From the NCBI RefSeq assembly GCF_004339725.1, contig NZ_SMGK01000002.1, positions 620,001 through 684,000 on the forward strand: 64,000 nt of DNA, given 5' to 3'. The translations under genes were made by a program, and so were the position numbers. Each line of letters opens with the position of its first letter. Position 1 is the stretch's first letter. Under the pieces are notes generated by a model. That model saw nothing but the letters and a program-made list of their open reading frames with translations. It was not told the DNA's origin and did no database searches. Below are positions 17,926 through 26,550 of this stretch, piece after piece. The DNA is from Acidipila rosea. Its GTDB lineage: Bacteria > Acidobacteriota > Terriglobia > Terriglobales > Acidobacteriaceae.

Positions 17926-19119
17926 TCACCAGAGTGGGCCGGCTCGCTTTCTGAGTTCCCGGAGCGGGTAAAACGTGCCGCGCCAGACGACGCCGCCGCG
18001 CGCCAGCGTCACCACGGTCGAACGCAGGATGGTGAAGATCAGCAGGCAGGCAGCCACGGGAAAGAGCAAAGCGTAACGCGGGGCTACTCCGCTGTAGCGG
18101 CTAAACCATCGATAGAGCCGGAAGACCATCAGCAGCGTGAGGACGCTGGCGAAGGCAGCGGCGCGTCCAGCGAAGAAGCCTGCAAAGGGCAGGAGGCAGA
18201 GCACAGCGAGTCCGGCGCAGGCGGCGAGAGTCTTCGCGATGTTGAAGCGGAAGATGGCGAAGAAATTCTTGGTGAGGTTGTCGACGATGCCGCGAACGCC
18301 CTCGGCCCAGCGGATCGAGATAAGCCCGGGACCGAAAACAACGCGCTGACGATGGCCGCCGCGCTTGATGAGATAGCCGAAGCGCACATCTTCGAGGACC
18401 TCCATGCGCAGTCCTTCAAAACCGCCGACCGCTTTGTACGTCTCGCGGCGCACCAGGTTGAAAGCTCCGATGCCGATGAAGTCGCGTTTCGCTCGCGGAT
18501 GGGGGATGCGCCATGGGCGCGAGGACCAGATGGAAAGCGTCTGGAACATGGAGATCAGCATGCGTTCGCCTGCGCCGCGCAGGAGCAGCGTGGGAAAGAG
18601 GACGAGGTGGTCGTCGCGGGACTGCTCGACAAAGCTGAGGGCGCGGGCGAGAGCATCCCTGCGGAAGAGTACATCGCCATCCGTAAAGAGGAGCCATGGC
18701 GCTGTGGTCTGGCGCGCGGCGAGCGCCATGGCATGCGTTTTGCCCAGCCAGCCGTCGGGGAGCGACTCAACATGGAGAACGCGCAGGGTGTGCGGCGACG
18801 ATGCGGGTTCTGCAGCGATGCGATCCATGATGGCGCCGGTGGCATCTGTCGAGCGATCGTCGATGGCGAGAATATCGAGGGTGACGCCCTGGCTCGCGAG
18901 CAGCGAACGGAGGGTAGCCTCAATGGCTCGCTCCTCGTTGCGGGCAGGAACGATGACGGCCAGCAGAGGCATGGCAGGCAATGGCTGAGCGTACCGCGAC
19001 TGGCCCAGATCCGGGACAGAAGGCAGATGACGAAGCGCCTCGGCGGTGCGCCACAGCCATGCGACCGCGACGATCCAGTTGATGACGAGGAAGGCGGTGT
19101 GAAGCAGGGCGAGGGTCAA
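17926..19119 (-). CDS. Membrane glycosyltransferase, family GT2
   Basis: A 397-residue inverting glycosyltransferase. An N-terminal membrane helix (about 5-25) precedes a GT-A domain with VIVPARNEE, the nucleotide-binding aspartates in LAIDDRSTDAT, the DxD-like LLFTDGDVLF, and LEDVRFGYLIKRGG. Three hydrophobic helices follow at about 290-375. The layout resembles hopene-associated HpnB and carotenoid or lipid glycosyltransferases, but the motifs do not identify one of these; it does not look like HpnI. It starts on TTG at 19119, overlapping the MFS stop by 4 nt, so it is third in a queF-MFS-GT2 unit. The acceptor is unknown. Confidence 0.82.
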   Translation of the reverse strand: MTLALLHTAFLVINWIVAVAWLWRTAEALRHLPSVPDLGQSRYAQPLPAMPLLAVIVPARNEERAIEATLRSLLASQGVTLDILAIDDRSTDATGAIMDRIAAEPASSPHTLRVLHVESLPDGWLGKTHAMALAARQTTAPWLLFTDGDVLFRRDALARALSFVEQSRDDHLVLFPTLLLRGAGERMLISMFQTLSIWSSRPWRIPHPRAKRDFIGIGAFNLVRRETYKAVGGFEGLRMEVLEDVRFGYLIKRGGHRQRVVFGPGLISIRWAEGVRGIVDNLTKNFFAIFRFNIAKTLAACAGLAVLCLLPFAGFFAGRAAAFASVLTLLMVFRLYRWFSRYSGVAPRYALLFPVAACLLIFTILRSTVVTLARGGVVWRGTFYPLRELRKRAGPLW

Positions 19120-20342
19120 CTGCTGCTCTCCGCAAGGCGTGGAGCGAATCGCGCGCCGGTAAAGAGCACGAGCGAGGAGACGGCGAGCGCGATCAGAGTG
19201 ACGCTGAGGCCGACACGGAGGGTGGTTGCATCAGAGACGGCGCCGATGAGCCGCGGCGACATGGCATCGCCCAGGGCATGAATTACGAAGAGGTTGATGG
19301 CGATGGCGGTGGAACGCACGCGCCCTGCAACCGAGTTGACGATGGCGGTGTTCAGCGGGCCGGTATTGAGGAAGAGAAAGAACTCGGCGACGAAGGCGCT
19401 GGCCACCAGCGCGGTGCGAGGGCCGAAGAAAGCCAGCAGACCAGCGGGAATGACGAGGAGGGCGCTGATGGCCGAGAGCAGATAGAGGGCGCGATGGTTG
19501 CGCCGCAGCCAGCGCTGCGCCAGCCAGCCTCCGACAGCGGTGCCGAGGATGCCATCGACGGCGGTGATGGCTCCGACGACGAGGCCGGCTTTGGCGACAG
19601 AGAAGCCGCCGAAGCGCACGAAAAATGTGGGCAGGAAGGCCGAGATGCCGCCCATCGAAAAGACCATCGCCGCCATGCCGAGGGTTCCCGTCCAGAAGGC
19701 CTTGTTGTGCAGCAGGCCCTTGAGGCTGGCCCGGTCGAGCGTGGCGACCAGCTTGTCGGATGCGCCGCGTTCAGGCTCGCGCACAAAGAGCCAGAAGGCA
19801 ACCGCGATGAGCACGCCGGGCAGCGCCGAGACGAAGAAAGGCGTGCGCCAGCCGTAGCGCTCGCCGAGCACGCCGCCGGTGAGATAACCGAGCGCCGCGC
19901 CGAGCGGGATGGTGACGTAGAAGATGCTGAGGATGCGGTTGCGTTCGAACTCAGGATAGAAGTCGGCCAGCAGCGCGGGGGCGAAGATGCTGAAGGTAGC
20001 CTCACCGATGCCGACTGCCGCATGGCGCACCAGCAACGTCGTGAAGCTGTGGACGTTGGCGGTGAGCAGGGTGGCGGCGGACCAGAGCAGCGCTCCGGCG
20101 ATGATGAGCGGCTTGCGCGGAAAGCGATCGCCGAGCCAGCCGGTGAGCGGCGCGACGATCATGTAAGTGAAGAAGAAGGCCGTCGTCAGCAGGCCCATCT
20201 GCGCGTCGTTCGCGTGGAACTCGCGCTGGATGAGCGGCTGCACGCCGGGCAGCACATAGCGGTCGATGAAGTTGAAGAGATTGAGGCCGGTGAGGAGCAG
20301 AAGCGCCAGCCCGGCCGTTCGTCGTGCCTGCGCTGGCGTCAT
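19116..20342 (-). CDS. MFS transporter, spinster-like
   Basis: A 408-residue integral membrane protein with about twelve helices. The N-terminus carries LNLFNFIDRYVLPGVQP, the spinster (Spns)-type opening, and the cytoplasmic loop between helices 2 and 3 has GWLGDRFPRKP, the MFS signature. Eukaryotic spinster relatives move lipids such as sphingosine-1-phosphate or lysophospholipids; bacterial substrates are mostly unknown. It lies 10 bp after queF and overlaps the glycosyltransferase by 4 nt. A lipid or glycolipid substrate linked to that glycosyltransferase is possible, from context only. Confidence 0.86.
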   Translation of the reverse strand: MTPAQARRTAGLALLLLTGLNLFNFIDRYVLPGVQPLIQREFHANDAQMGLLTTAFFFTYMIVAPLTGWLGDRFPRKPLIIAGALLWSAATLLTANVHSFTTLLVRHAAVGIGEATFSIFAPALLADFYPEFERNRILSIFYVTIPLGAALGYLTGGVLGERYGWRTPFFVSALPGVLIAVAFWLFVREPERGASDKLVATLDRASLKGLLHNKAFWTGTLGMAAMVFSMGGISAFLPTFFVRFGGFSVAKAGLVVGAITAVDGILGTAVGGWLAQRWLRRNHRALYLLSAISALLVIPAGLLAFFGPRTALVASAFVAEFFLFLNTGPLNTAIVNSVAGRVRSTAIAINLFVIHALGDAMSPRLIGAVSDATTLRVGLSVTLIALAVSSLVLFTGARFAPRLAESSS

Positions 20343-20352
20343 GAACGGTCGA

Positions 20353-20763
20353 TTACTTCTTCGTCTCTACTGCGGGCCGCGGCCAGCGCGCCTCGATGGT
20401 CGTGGAGATGCCGCCACGGGGGCGGAACTCCCCGCGCACGACGGCCCACACGGGATCGCAGGCCTTGACTACATCTTCGAGGACCTGGTTGACGACATTT
20501 TCCTGGAAGATGCCGAGATTGCGGAAGGTGAAGAGATATTCCTTGTAGGACTTGAGCTCCAGGCAGCGTTCGCGCGGCATGTAGCGCAGCGTCACAGCGC
20601 CGAAGTCGGGCAGGCCGGTCTTCGGGCAGACGGAGGTAAACTCCGGATCGTCGATGAGAATCTCATAGGCAGGAAACTGGCTCTGCCAGGTCTCAATAGC
20701 GGGAAAGGCGTGGTTGAGCCCTGCCTCTGCATGCTCGTCTGTGTAGCGTGGGGCGATTGCCAT
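20353..20763 (-). CDS. queF: NADPH-dependent 7-cyano-7-deazaguanine reductase
   Basis: Reduces preQ0 nitrile to preQ1 amine in queuosine biosynthesis; cytosolic, T-fold. The 136-residue form is the short, unimodular type. The catalytic nucleophile Cys46 and Asp53 lie in TSVCPKTGLPDFG. The QueF motif is ELKSYKEYLF at about 69-78, with FQENVVNQVLED and a final FRPRGGIST following. The start was set at ATG 20763, since reading further upstream adds no conserved sequence. No other queuosine gene is nearby. It is followed by the MFS and GT2 genes in the same direction. Confidence 0.95.
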   Translation of the reverse strand: MAIAPRYTDEHAEAGLNHAFPAIETWQSQFPAYEILIDDPEFTSVCPKTGLPDFGAVTLRYMPRERCLELKSYKEYLFTFRNLGIFQENVVNQVLEDVVKACDPVWAVVRGEFRPRGGISTTIEARWPRPAVETKK

Positions 20764-20882
20764 AGAGATATTGTAGGGCAAGCGTTGTGCGCTACGCATG
20801 GGCAGGCCTGACCCTCCGCGAGCATTTTTTTGACTCCATAGGGGTGGCAAGTGACTCTTATATACTGGCATTCGGTCAGAGG

Positions 20883-22124
20883 ATGGCGATAAACAAGTCA
20901 ACAAAGCGCAACACCCCTTATATCTGGATAGGTTCGGCCGTGTTGCTGCTGCTCGTGTTCTATGCGGTCAGGCTGGCTACGCGAACGTCAGTGCCGGTGC
21001 GCGCGGCAGAGGCCGAGATCGGCAACCTGCGAAACACCACCGCAACCAACGGCAAGGTTGAGCCGCAGGTGAACTATGAGGCTCATGCTCCTTTTCCAGG
21101 AATCGTGAAGGCGCTCTACGTGCATGAGGGCGATAAAGTCCCGCGCGGCAAGCTGCTGCTGGTGATGGACGACACCGATGCACAATCGCGCCTGGCTACG
21201 GCGCTGGCCAACCTGCGCGGCGCGCAGGCCAGCTACGACGCGACCAGCAAAGGCGGCACGCAGGAAGAGCGGCTGACGCTCTCAAGCGATATGACCACGG
21301 CGGAGATGAACCGCGACCAGGCGCAGCGCGATCTGGCCGCCCTGACGAAGCTGCAGGCTACGGGAGCAGCTTCAGCCAACGAGGTAGCGAGCGCCAAGCA
21401 GCGCCTGCAGAGCGCCGAAAACTCCATTGCATCGTTGAACCAGCGCAAGAGCTCCCGCTACGACTCCGCCGAACTGGCGCATGCAAAAGCCACGCTCGAC
21501 GATGCGAAGGTCGCCTACCAGGCGGCGCTGACTACGATCGACCAGGCGAATGTGCGTGCTCCCTTTGCGGGGACAGTTTATTCGCTGCCCGCCTCGCCCA
21601 CCGAATATGTGCAGCAGGGCGACAAGCTGCTGCAGCTGGCCGACCTGACGAAGATGCAGGTGCGAGCCTATTTTGACGAGCCGGAGATTGGCAAGCTGAA
21701 GGTAGGGCTGCCGATCACGATTGCATGGGATGCACAGCCGGGCAAGATCTGGCACGGGCACATCTCGCGGGTTCCAGCGACGATCATCGGCTATGGAACG
21801 CGCAACGTGGGTGAAGTACTGGTCGCCATCGACGACGCGGACGGATCGCTGCTGCCGAATACGAACGTCACTGTGACGGTTACTATTTCGAATCAGCAGG
21901 GCATCCTGAACATTCCTCGCGAGGCGCTGCACATGGAGCAGGGCAAGCCTTATGTTTACCGCATCGAGGACGATGTGCTGCGCCGGGTTCCAGTAACGAC
22001 GGGCAGCATCAACCTGACCCAGGTGCAGATACTCTCAGGGCTGAAGCAGGGAGACATTGTCTCGCTGAACAGCACCAACGGACAGCCAATCAGCGACGGC
22101 ATGGCTGTTACGGTCGTCAAATAA
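20883..22124 (+). CDS. Periplasmic membrane-fusion (HlyD/MacA-like) efflux adaptor
   Basis: About 413 residues, anchored by one helix at about 13-31. A lipoyl half-domain (FPGIVKALYVHEGDKVPRGKLL) leads into a coiled-coil hairpin (about 90-200, rich in Ala, Gln and Glu), the second lipoyl half (VRAPFAGTVYSLPA) and beta-barrel and membrane-proximal domains (about 250-413). These proteins bridge an inner-membrane pump to a TolC channel. The start is ATG 20883 with AGAGG close upstream. A TPR gene and a TolC-like gene follow on the same strand. The expected pump (MacB-type ABC or RND) is missing from this cluster. Confidence 0.88.
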   Translation: MAINKSTKRNTPYIWIGSAVLLLLVFYAVRLATRTSVPVRAAEAEIGNLRNTTATNGKVEPQVNYEAHAPFPGIVKALYVHEGDKVPRGKLLLVMDDTDAQSRLATALANLRGAQASYDATSKGGTQEERLTLSSDMTTAEMNRDQAQRDLAALTKLQATGAASANEVASAKQRLQSAENSIASLNQRKSSRYDSAELAHAKATLDDAKVAYQAALTTIDQANVRAPFAGTVYSLPASPTEYVQQGDKLLQLADLTKMQVRAYFDEPEIGKLKVGLPITIAWDAQPGKIWHGHISRVPATIIGYGTRNVGEVLVAIDDADGSLLPNTNVTVTVTISNQQGILNIPREALHMEQGKPYVYRIEDDVLRRVPVTTGSINLTQVQILSGLKQGDIVSLNSTNGQPISDGMAVTVVK

Positions 22125-22125
22125 C

Positions 22126-23106
22126 GTGATGTTTCTGCGGCGGCTGGTTATCGCGGGCGTGCTCTGCGCGGGGGCGCTGGGCCTGCATGCGGATGTGCCT
22201 GGCTCGCTCGATGCGGTGCGAGCCGACCTGAATGCAGGCCGGGCCAACGATGCGCTCGCGAAGCTGGACACGATCCTCAGCAGCCAGGCTAATAACGGCG
22301 AGGCGCATAATCTTCGCTGCCGCGTAATGCTGCAGGAGGAGCGCTGGGACGCTGCGATTTCATCGTGTGAAAAGGCAACGGCCAGCGAGAGCAGGTCCAG
22401 CGATTTTCACCTCTGGCTGGGACGCGCTTACGGCGAGAAGGCCGACCGGGTCAACTTCATTACGGCCTATCGGCTGGCCAAACAGGTGCGGCAGGAGTTT
22501 GAGACAGCAGTGCAACTGGACCCGAGCAATGCCGATGCGCTGGCCGACCTCGGCGAATACTACACAGACGCGCCTGGATTTCTCGGCGGAGGAACGGACA
22601 AGGCTGCGGGGGTCGCGCAGAAGCTGGCGAGTATCGCTCCCCAGAAGGCGCACGCACTGCGGGCGCAAATCGCCGAATCCAACAAGGACTACGCCAGCGC
22701 GGAGCGCGAGTGGAAGGCAGCAATTGCAGTGGCGAAGGACCCGGCGCGGGGATGGATGGATCTTGCCTCGTTTTATCGCGGACGGCAGCAATGGCAGCAG
22801 ATGGATCTGGCGATCAGGACAGGGAGATCGCTCGACAAGGATCATGGCGTGGCGCTGGCGGATGGCGCTTCCACGCTGATCCATGCGAAGCACAACCGGA
22901 CGATGGCCATCGAGCTGCTTCGCGAGTACCTCGCCTCACCGAACAAGTCAGAGGATGCACCTGCATTCCGGGCGCATGCGCAACTGGCGCAGCTGCTCGC
23001 GGCGCAGGGCGACCAGGCAGCCGCACGCGAGGAACTGGCGAAGGCGAAGGCGCTGGCGAGCGGCTACTCACCGTCTGAACTGGTGACGCCGAACACGCCG
23101 CATTGA
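22126..23106 (+). CDS. Secreted TPR-repeat protein in an efflux-type operon
   Basis: A 326-residue protein with a Sec signal at residues 1-22 (ALGLHADVP) and TPR-like helical pairs through most of the chain, such as the segments around NGEAHNLRCRVMLQEERWDA and NADALADLGEYYTDAPGFLG. The latter, with a GFLGGGTDKA motif, matches a TPR subgroup often seen in Acidobacteriota. The start is GTG 22126 or ATG 22129, immediately after the adaptor stop. It lies between the membrane-fusion protein and the TolC-like gene, so it may be a periplasmic accessory. No catalytic motif is visible. Confidence 0.8.
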   Translation: MMFLRRLVIAGVLCAGALGLHADVPGSLDAVRADLNAGRANDALAKLDTILSSQANNGEAHNLRCRVMLQEERWDAAISSCEKATASESRSSDFHLWLGRAYGEKADRVNFITAYRLAKQVRQEFETAVQLDPSNADALADLGEYYTDAPGFLGGGTDKAAGVAQKLASIAPQKAHALRAQIAESNKDYASAEREWKAAIAVAKDPARGWMDLASFYRGRQQWQQMDLAIRTGRSLDKDHGVALADGASTLIHAKHNRTMAIELLREYLASPNKSEDAPAFRAHAQLAQLLAAQGDQAAAREELAKAKALASGYSPSELVTPNTPH

Positions 23107-23169
23107 TGAAGAAGTGGGTCGCAGCGATAGAATCGAAGTTTGCGAAAGCCAGTTGAGAGGAAAGAGCAG

Positions 23170-24510
23170 TTGCCCAGGTTATGCCGCTATCTGATCGCGT
23201 TCGCTGCCGCATGCAGCCCACTGGCTGCACATGCGCAGGTGTCGCTGTACACGGTCGTCGACCTGGCGCTGCGAAACAGCGCTTCCATTCACAGCGCGCG
23301 TGCCGATGTGCTGCGAGCTGCGTCGTCGGTGTCGCAGACGCGGGATGCCTACCTGCCGAGCCTGGTCTTCGGCTCAAGCCTTGGATATTCCTACGGTTTT
23401 CCGGTAGGCCAGCCGTCGGTTTATAACGTTCAGGCATCGTCACTGGTCTTTGCGATTTCGCAACCGTGGTATATCCGGTCGGCGCGCACTGCTCTGAAGG
23501 CAGCCCAGCTCAGTCTGAAAGACTCAAGCCAGCAGATCGCGCTCGATGTGTCGCTCGACTACATTCAGCTGGATGAGATCAACCGCCAGATCGCGGCGAT
23601 GGACCAGGAGAAGCAATACGCGGAGAAACTTGTCAGCATCGAAGAAGACCGTTTAGCCGCGGGAGTCGAGAGCCGCCAGGAACTGATCCGCGCCGAGCTG
23701 ACCTCGGCACAGGTTGACCTGAAGCGTATCCACCTGCGTAATGAAGCAGGGCTGCTGCAGCAGCAGATCTCGCACCTGACTGGATTGCCGGCGGACAATA
23801 TCCTGACGATTACGGACAGCATTCCACCGATGCCGGAGTTTGCCTCCGGCGATTCCCTCTCCCGGAGCAGTATGGGATCGAATGCGGGGGTCGAGTCTGC
23901 CTATGCGAATGCGCAATCAAAGGAGCAGGCGGCAGGCGGCGACGAGCGGCAGAAGTACAGACCGCAGGTCTCCTTCGGCATCGACTACAGCCGCTACGCC
24001 AAGTTCAACAACTACGCGGAATACTACCTTCGCTTCCAGCACAACAACTTCGATGTAGGAATCCAGATCACGCTGCCGCTCTTCGACGCCAATATGAACG
24101 ACAAGGCTCGCGTCTCTGCAGCGGAAGCGGTTCGCGCCAAGGCGCAGGCCAACCTGGCGCGCGATCGCGCGAACGAACAACTCTTTCAGCTGCAGGAAGG
24201 GCTCTCAGAACTGAAGGCGCAACAGCGCGTGACGCAACTGCAGAGCGATCTTGCGAAGGAGCAGTTGAACTCGGTCGAGTCGCAACTGGAGCACGGAAGC
24301 GGCTCGCCGAATGCCCAGCCGCTGAACCCCAAGGATGCGGAGGCAGCACGCATCGAGGAACGCCAGCGCTACGAAGATGTACTCGATGCCGACTTCGAGG
24401 TGGCCCGTTCGCAGCTGAGCCTGATGCGGGCTATCGGGACGATCGACGACTGGTGGCGGAGTTCCGCGAAGACGGGCGCTGCCCACGGCGCGGCATTGAT
24501 TCCAAAGTGA
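23170..24510 (+). CDS. TolC-family outer-membrane efflux channel
   Basis: About 446 residues: a signal peptide ending LAAHAQ, then two OEP repeats with long helical stretches. DVSLDYIQLDEINRQI and the region around ESRQELIRAELTSAQVDLK form repeat one; GIQITLPLFDANMNDKARVS and its following helices form repeat two. It trimerises in the outer membrane to form an export duct. The start chosen is TTG 23170 with GAGAGG nine bases upstream; TTG 23140 would add ten charged residues before the signal. It completes the adaptor-TPR-TolC set, and hpnJ follows after 87 bp. Confidence 0.87.
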   Translation: MPRLCRYLIAFAAACSPLAAHAQVSLYTVVDLALRNSASIHSARADVLRAASSVSQTRDAYLPSLVFGSSLGYSYGFPVGQPSVYNVQASSLVFAISQPWYIRSARTALKAAQLSLKDSSQQIALDVSLDYIQLDEINRQIAAMDQEKQYAEKLVSIEEDRLAAGVESRQELIRAELTSAQVDLKRIHLRNEAGLLQQQISHLTGLPADNILTITDSIPPMPEFASGDSLSRSSMGSNAGVESAYANAQSKEQAAGGDERQKYRPQVSFGIDYSRYAKFNNYAEYYLRFQHNNFDVGIQITLPLFDANMNDKARVSAAEAVRAKAQANLARDRANEQLFQLQEGLSELKAQQRVTQLQSDLAKEQLNSVESQLEHGSGSPNAQPLNPKDAEAARIEERQRYEDVLDADFEVARSQLSLMRAIGTIDDWWRSSAKTGAAHGAALIPK

Positions 24511-24597
24511 TTGGCCGGCAAGGGATAACGTGCCCCACCGGAGCCAGTCAAAACCCTATACACACACGCAAAATGATAAACTTGAAGAGTTAAGCAC

Positions 24598-26082
24598 ATG
24601 CCCCTTAAAACACTGTTTCTGAACCCGCCCTCTTTTGAGAACTTCGATGGTGGAGCCAGCTCACGCTGGCCCGCCACCCGCGAAATCGAGTCCTACTGGT
24701 ACCCGGTATGGCTGGCTTACCCGGCCGGCATGCTCGAAGGGTCGCGGCTGCTCGACGCGCCGCCCCATCACATCTCGGCTGAAGAGACGATCGAAATTGC
24801 AAAGGGGTATGACTTCCTGGTGCTCTTCACCAGCACTCCCGGCTGGACAGGCGACCAGAAGCTGGCCGAGGCAATCAAGCGCGGCAATCCCGCGATTAAG
24901 ATTGCGTTCGTAGGGCCGCCGGTTACAACCTCTCCGGAAAAGGCGCTGAACGAGTGCGCGGTCATCGACTTTGTCTGCCGCCGTGAGTTCGACTACTCGG
25001 TGGTCGAGTTTGCAAATGGCATGCCGCTCGATGAGATTCTTGCGATCAGCTATCGCAAGGACGGCCAGATCGTCCACAACCCGGATCGTCCGCAGATCGA
25101 GAAGCTCGACAAGCCGGACATGCCGTGGGTGACGGACATCTATGCGCGTGACCTCGACGTCACGAAGTACAACGTGCCTTTTCTGCTGCACCCCTACGTC
25201 TCGCTCTACTCAACGCGCGGATGCCCGGCACAGTGCACCTTCTGCCTGTGGCCGCAGACGCTGAGCGGTCATGCTTGGCGCAAGCGCTCAACCGATGACG
25301 TAGCGGCCGAGATGGCGCACGCGAAGAAGCTCTTTCCGCATGTGAAGGAATTCTTCTTTGACGACGACACGTTCAACATTCAGAAGGCTCGCACGATCGA
25401 ACTGTGCGCGAAGCTGAAGCCGCTGGGCCTGACATGGTCCTGCACCTCGCGCGTAACGACTGATCGCGAGACGCTGAAGGCCATGCGCGAAGCAGGCTGC
25501 CGCCTGCTGATTGTCGGCTTCGAGTCCGGCGATCCGCAGATTCTCAAAAACATCAAGAAGGGCGCAACGGTTGAGCGTGCGCGCGACTTTGCGCGTGACT
25601 GCCACGACCTTGGACTGACGATTCACGGCGACTTCATCCTTGGACTGCCGGGCGAGACGAAGGAGTCGATCCGCAACACGATCAACTTCGCCAAGAGCCT
25701 CGATGTGGAAACCATCCAGGTTTCGATTGCGCACGCCTATCCGGGCACCGAGTTCTACGATTACGCGAAGGAGAACGGCTTCATCATCAACGGCGGCAAG
25801 ATGGTCGATGAGGGTGGCCACCAGCTGGCGCATATCGAGTATCCGGGCCTGCCGACGGAGTACGTGCTCGAGATGGTGCACCGCTTCTACGACGAATACT
25901 ACTTCCGCCCGAAGGCGGCATGGCGCGTGGTCAGCAAGGCCATCGTCAACCGCGATGTGGGCCGGCTGTATGTCGAGGCGAAGGCGTTCCTGAAGCTGCG
26001 CGCCGAACGCAACAAGATGGTCAAGCAGGGACAGCGCGATCGCGCAGCCAAGTCAGCACCGGCTGTCGGCGCGGGAGTCTAG
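24598..26082 (+). CDS. hpnJ: Hopanoid-associated B12-binding radical SAM protein HpnJ
   Basis: Radical SAM enzyme needed to make the cyclitol-ether head group of bacteriohopanetetrol from its glucosamine form. The 494 residues open with KTLFLNPPSFENFDGGA, typical of HpnJ. A B12-binding-like N-terminal domain (about 1-150) is followed by the [4Fe-4S]-SAM motif CPAQCTFCLWP at about 209 and the radical SAM barrel (FFFDDDTFNI, VGFESGDPQIL, GDFILGLPGE). No hpnI or hpnK is in the window to supply its known substrate. A hairpin plus T-rich stretch follows the gene. The rest of the hpn genes lie 2-10 kb downstream on the opposite strand. Confidence 0.93.
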   Translation: MPLKTLFLNPPSFENFDGGASSRWPATREIESYWYPVWLAYPAGMLEGSRLLDAPPHHISAEETIEIAKGYDFLVLFTSTPGWTGDQKLAEAIKRGNPAIKIAFVGPPVTTSPEKALNECAVIDFVCRREFDYSVVEFANGMPLDEILAISYRKDGQIVHNPDRPQIEKLDKPDMPWVTDIYARDLDVTKYNVPFLLHPYVSLYSTRGCPAQCTFCLWPQTLSGHAWRKRSTDDVAAEMAHAKKLFPHVKEFFFDDDTFNIQKARTIELCAKLKPLGLTWSCTSRVTTDRETLKAMREAGCRLLIVGFESGDPQILKNIKKGATVERARDFARDCHDLGLTIHGDFILGLPGETKESIRNTINFAKSLDVETIQVSIAHAYPGTEFYDYAKENGFIINGGKMVDEGGHQLAHIEYPGLPTEYVLEMVHRFYDEYYFRPKAAWRVVSKAIVNRDVGRLYVEAKAFLKLRAERNKMVKQGQRDRAAKSAPAVGAGV

Positions 26083-26101
26083 TTCCAACAATCGAGCAAC
26101 G

Positions 26102-26136
26102 CGGCCAGCCCTCTCTGGAGCTGGCCGTTTCTCTTT
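26102..26136 (+). terminator. Intrinsic terminator abutting the next start codon
   Basis: A perfect 8-bp stem (26102-26109 with 26120-26127), a 10-base loop, then TTTCTCTTT at 26128-26136, directly followed by the ATG at 26137. It probably ends hpnJ transcription. Because it reaches the next start codon, it leaves no room for a normal ribosome-binding site. Confidence 0.7.
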
Positions 26137-26550
26137 ATGACCGAATCCACCATGACATTCCGCCGTTCCCTGGTGCTGGGCGTAGTCACGCTCACGGCGC
26201 CGCTGGGCGACACCTTCCTCGCGGTGGGAATGAAGAAGCTCGGCCCCGTGTCGCTGGCTCATCCAGCAGCGTTGATCCACGCGATTACCGCGCCGTGGGT
26301 GGCCTCAGGAATCGCGATGCTGATCGGATTTTTTGCGTCCTACCTGACGGCGCTTTCGTGGGCTGACCTGACCTTTGTGCTGCCTGCTACTTCCTTCGGC
26401 AACGTGATCATCGCGCTGCTTTCGAAGTACTGGCTGCATGAGCAGATCTCGCTCTCGCGCTGGATCGGAATTGCGCTGATTACGGCAGGTGTGGGCTTCG
26501 TGGCGATGGGGCCGTCCTACACACACACGACGGGAGAGCAGCCCGAGTGA
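26137..26550 (+). CDS. Half-size EamA/SMR-like membrane transporter, first of a pair
   Basis: A 137-residue protein with four predicted membrane helices (about 10-28, 45-68, 75-92, 100-120) and the EamA/DMT pattern: SWADLTFVLPATSFGNVIIALLS, then a second helix pair ending GIALITAGVGFVAMG. Single four-helix units work as dimers, as in SMR exporters and the ArnE/ArnF lipid-sugar flippase. The ATG at 26137 sits right after a terminator T-tract without a visible ribosome-binding site; ATG 26152 is an alternative, also without one. Its stop overlaps the next start by 4 nt, so a heterodimer is likely. The substrate is unknown; a hopanoid-linked role rests on position beside hpnJ. Confidence 0.75.
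   Translation: MTESTMTFRRSLVLGVVTLTAPLGDTFLAVGMKKLGPVSLAHPAALIHAITAPWVASGIAMLIGFFASYLTALSWADLTFVLPATSFGNVIIALLSKYWLHEQISLSRWIGIALITAGVGFVAMGPSYTHTTGEQPE

Noticed and set aside
17926-19119. Calling the GT2 gene hpnB or hpnI
   Set aside because: It shares the general GT2 plan with HpnB, but I cannot see specific residues that fix the name, and HpnI has a different opening. Left as a GT2 of unknown acceptor.
18352-20468. Two long plus-strand open frames (about 310 and 400 codons) opposite the GT2 and MFS genes
   Set aside because: They mirror the GC-rich third-position pattern of the minus-strand genes. Their translations are charged, repetitive and match no fold, while the opposite strand gives clear GT2 and MFS proteins.
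20825-20882. TTGACT followed by TATACT upstream of the membrane-fusion gene as a promoter
   Set aside because: The hexamers are 25 bases apart, too far for a normal sigma-70 promoter; no better -35 was found.
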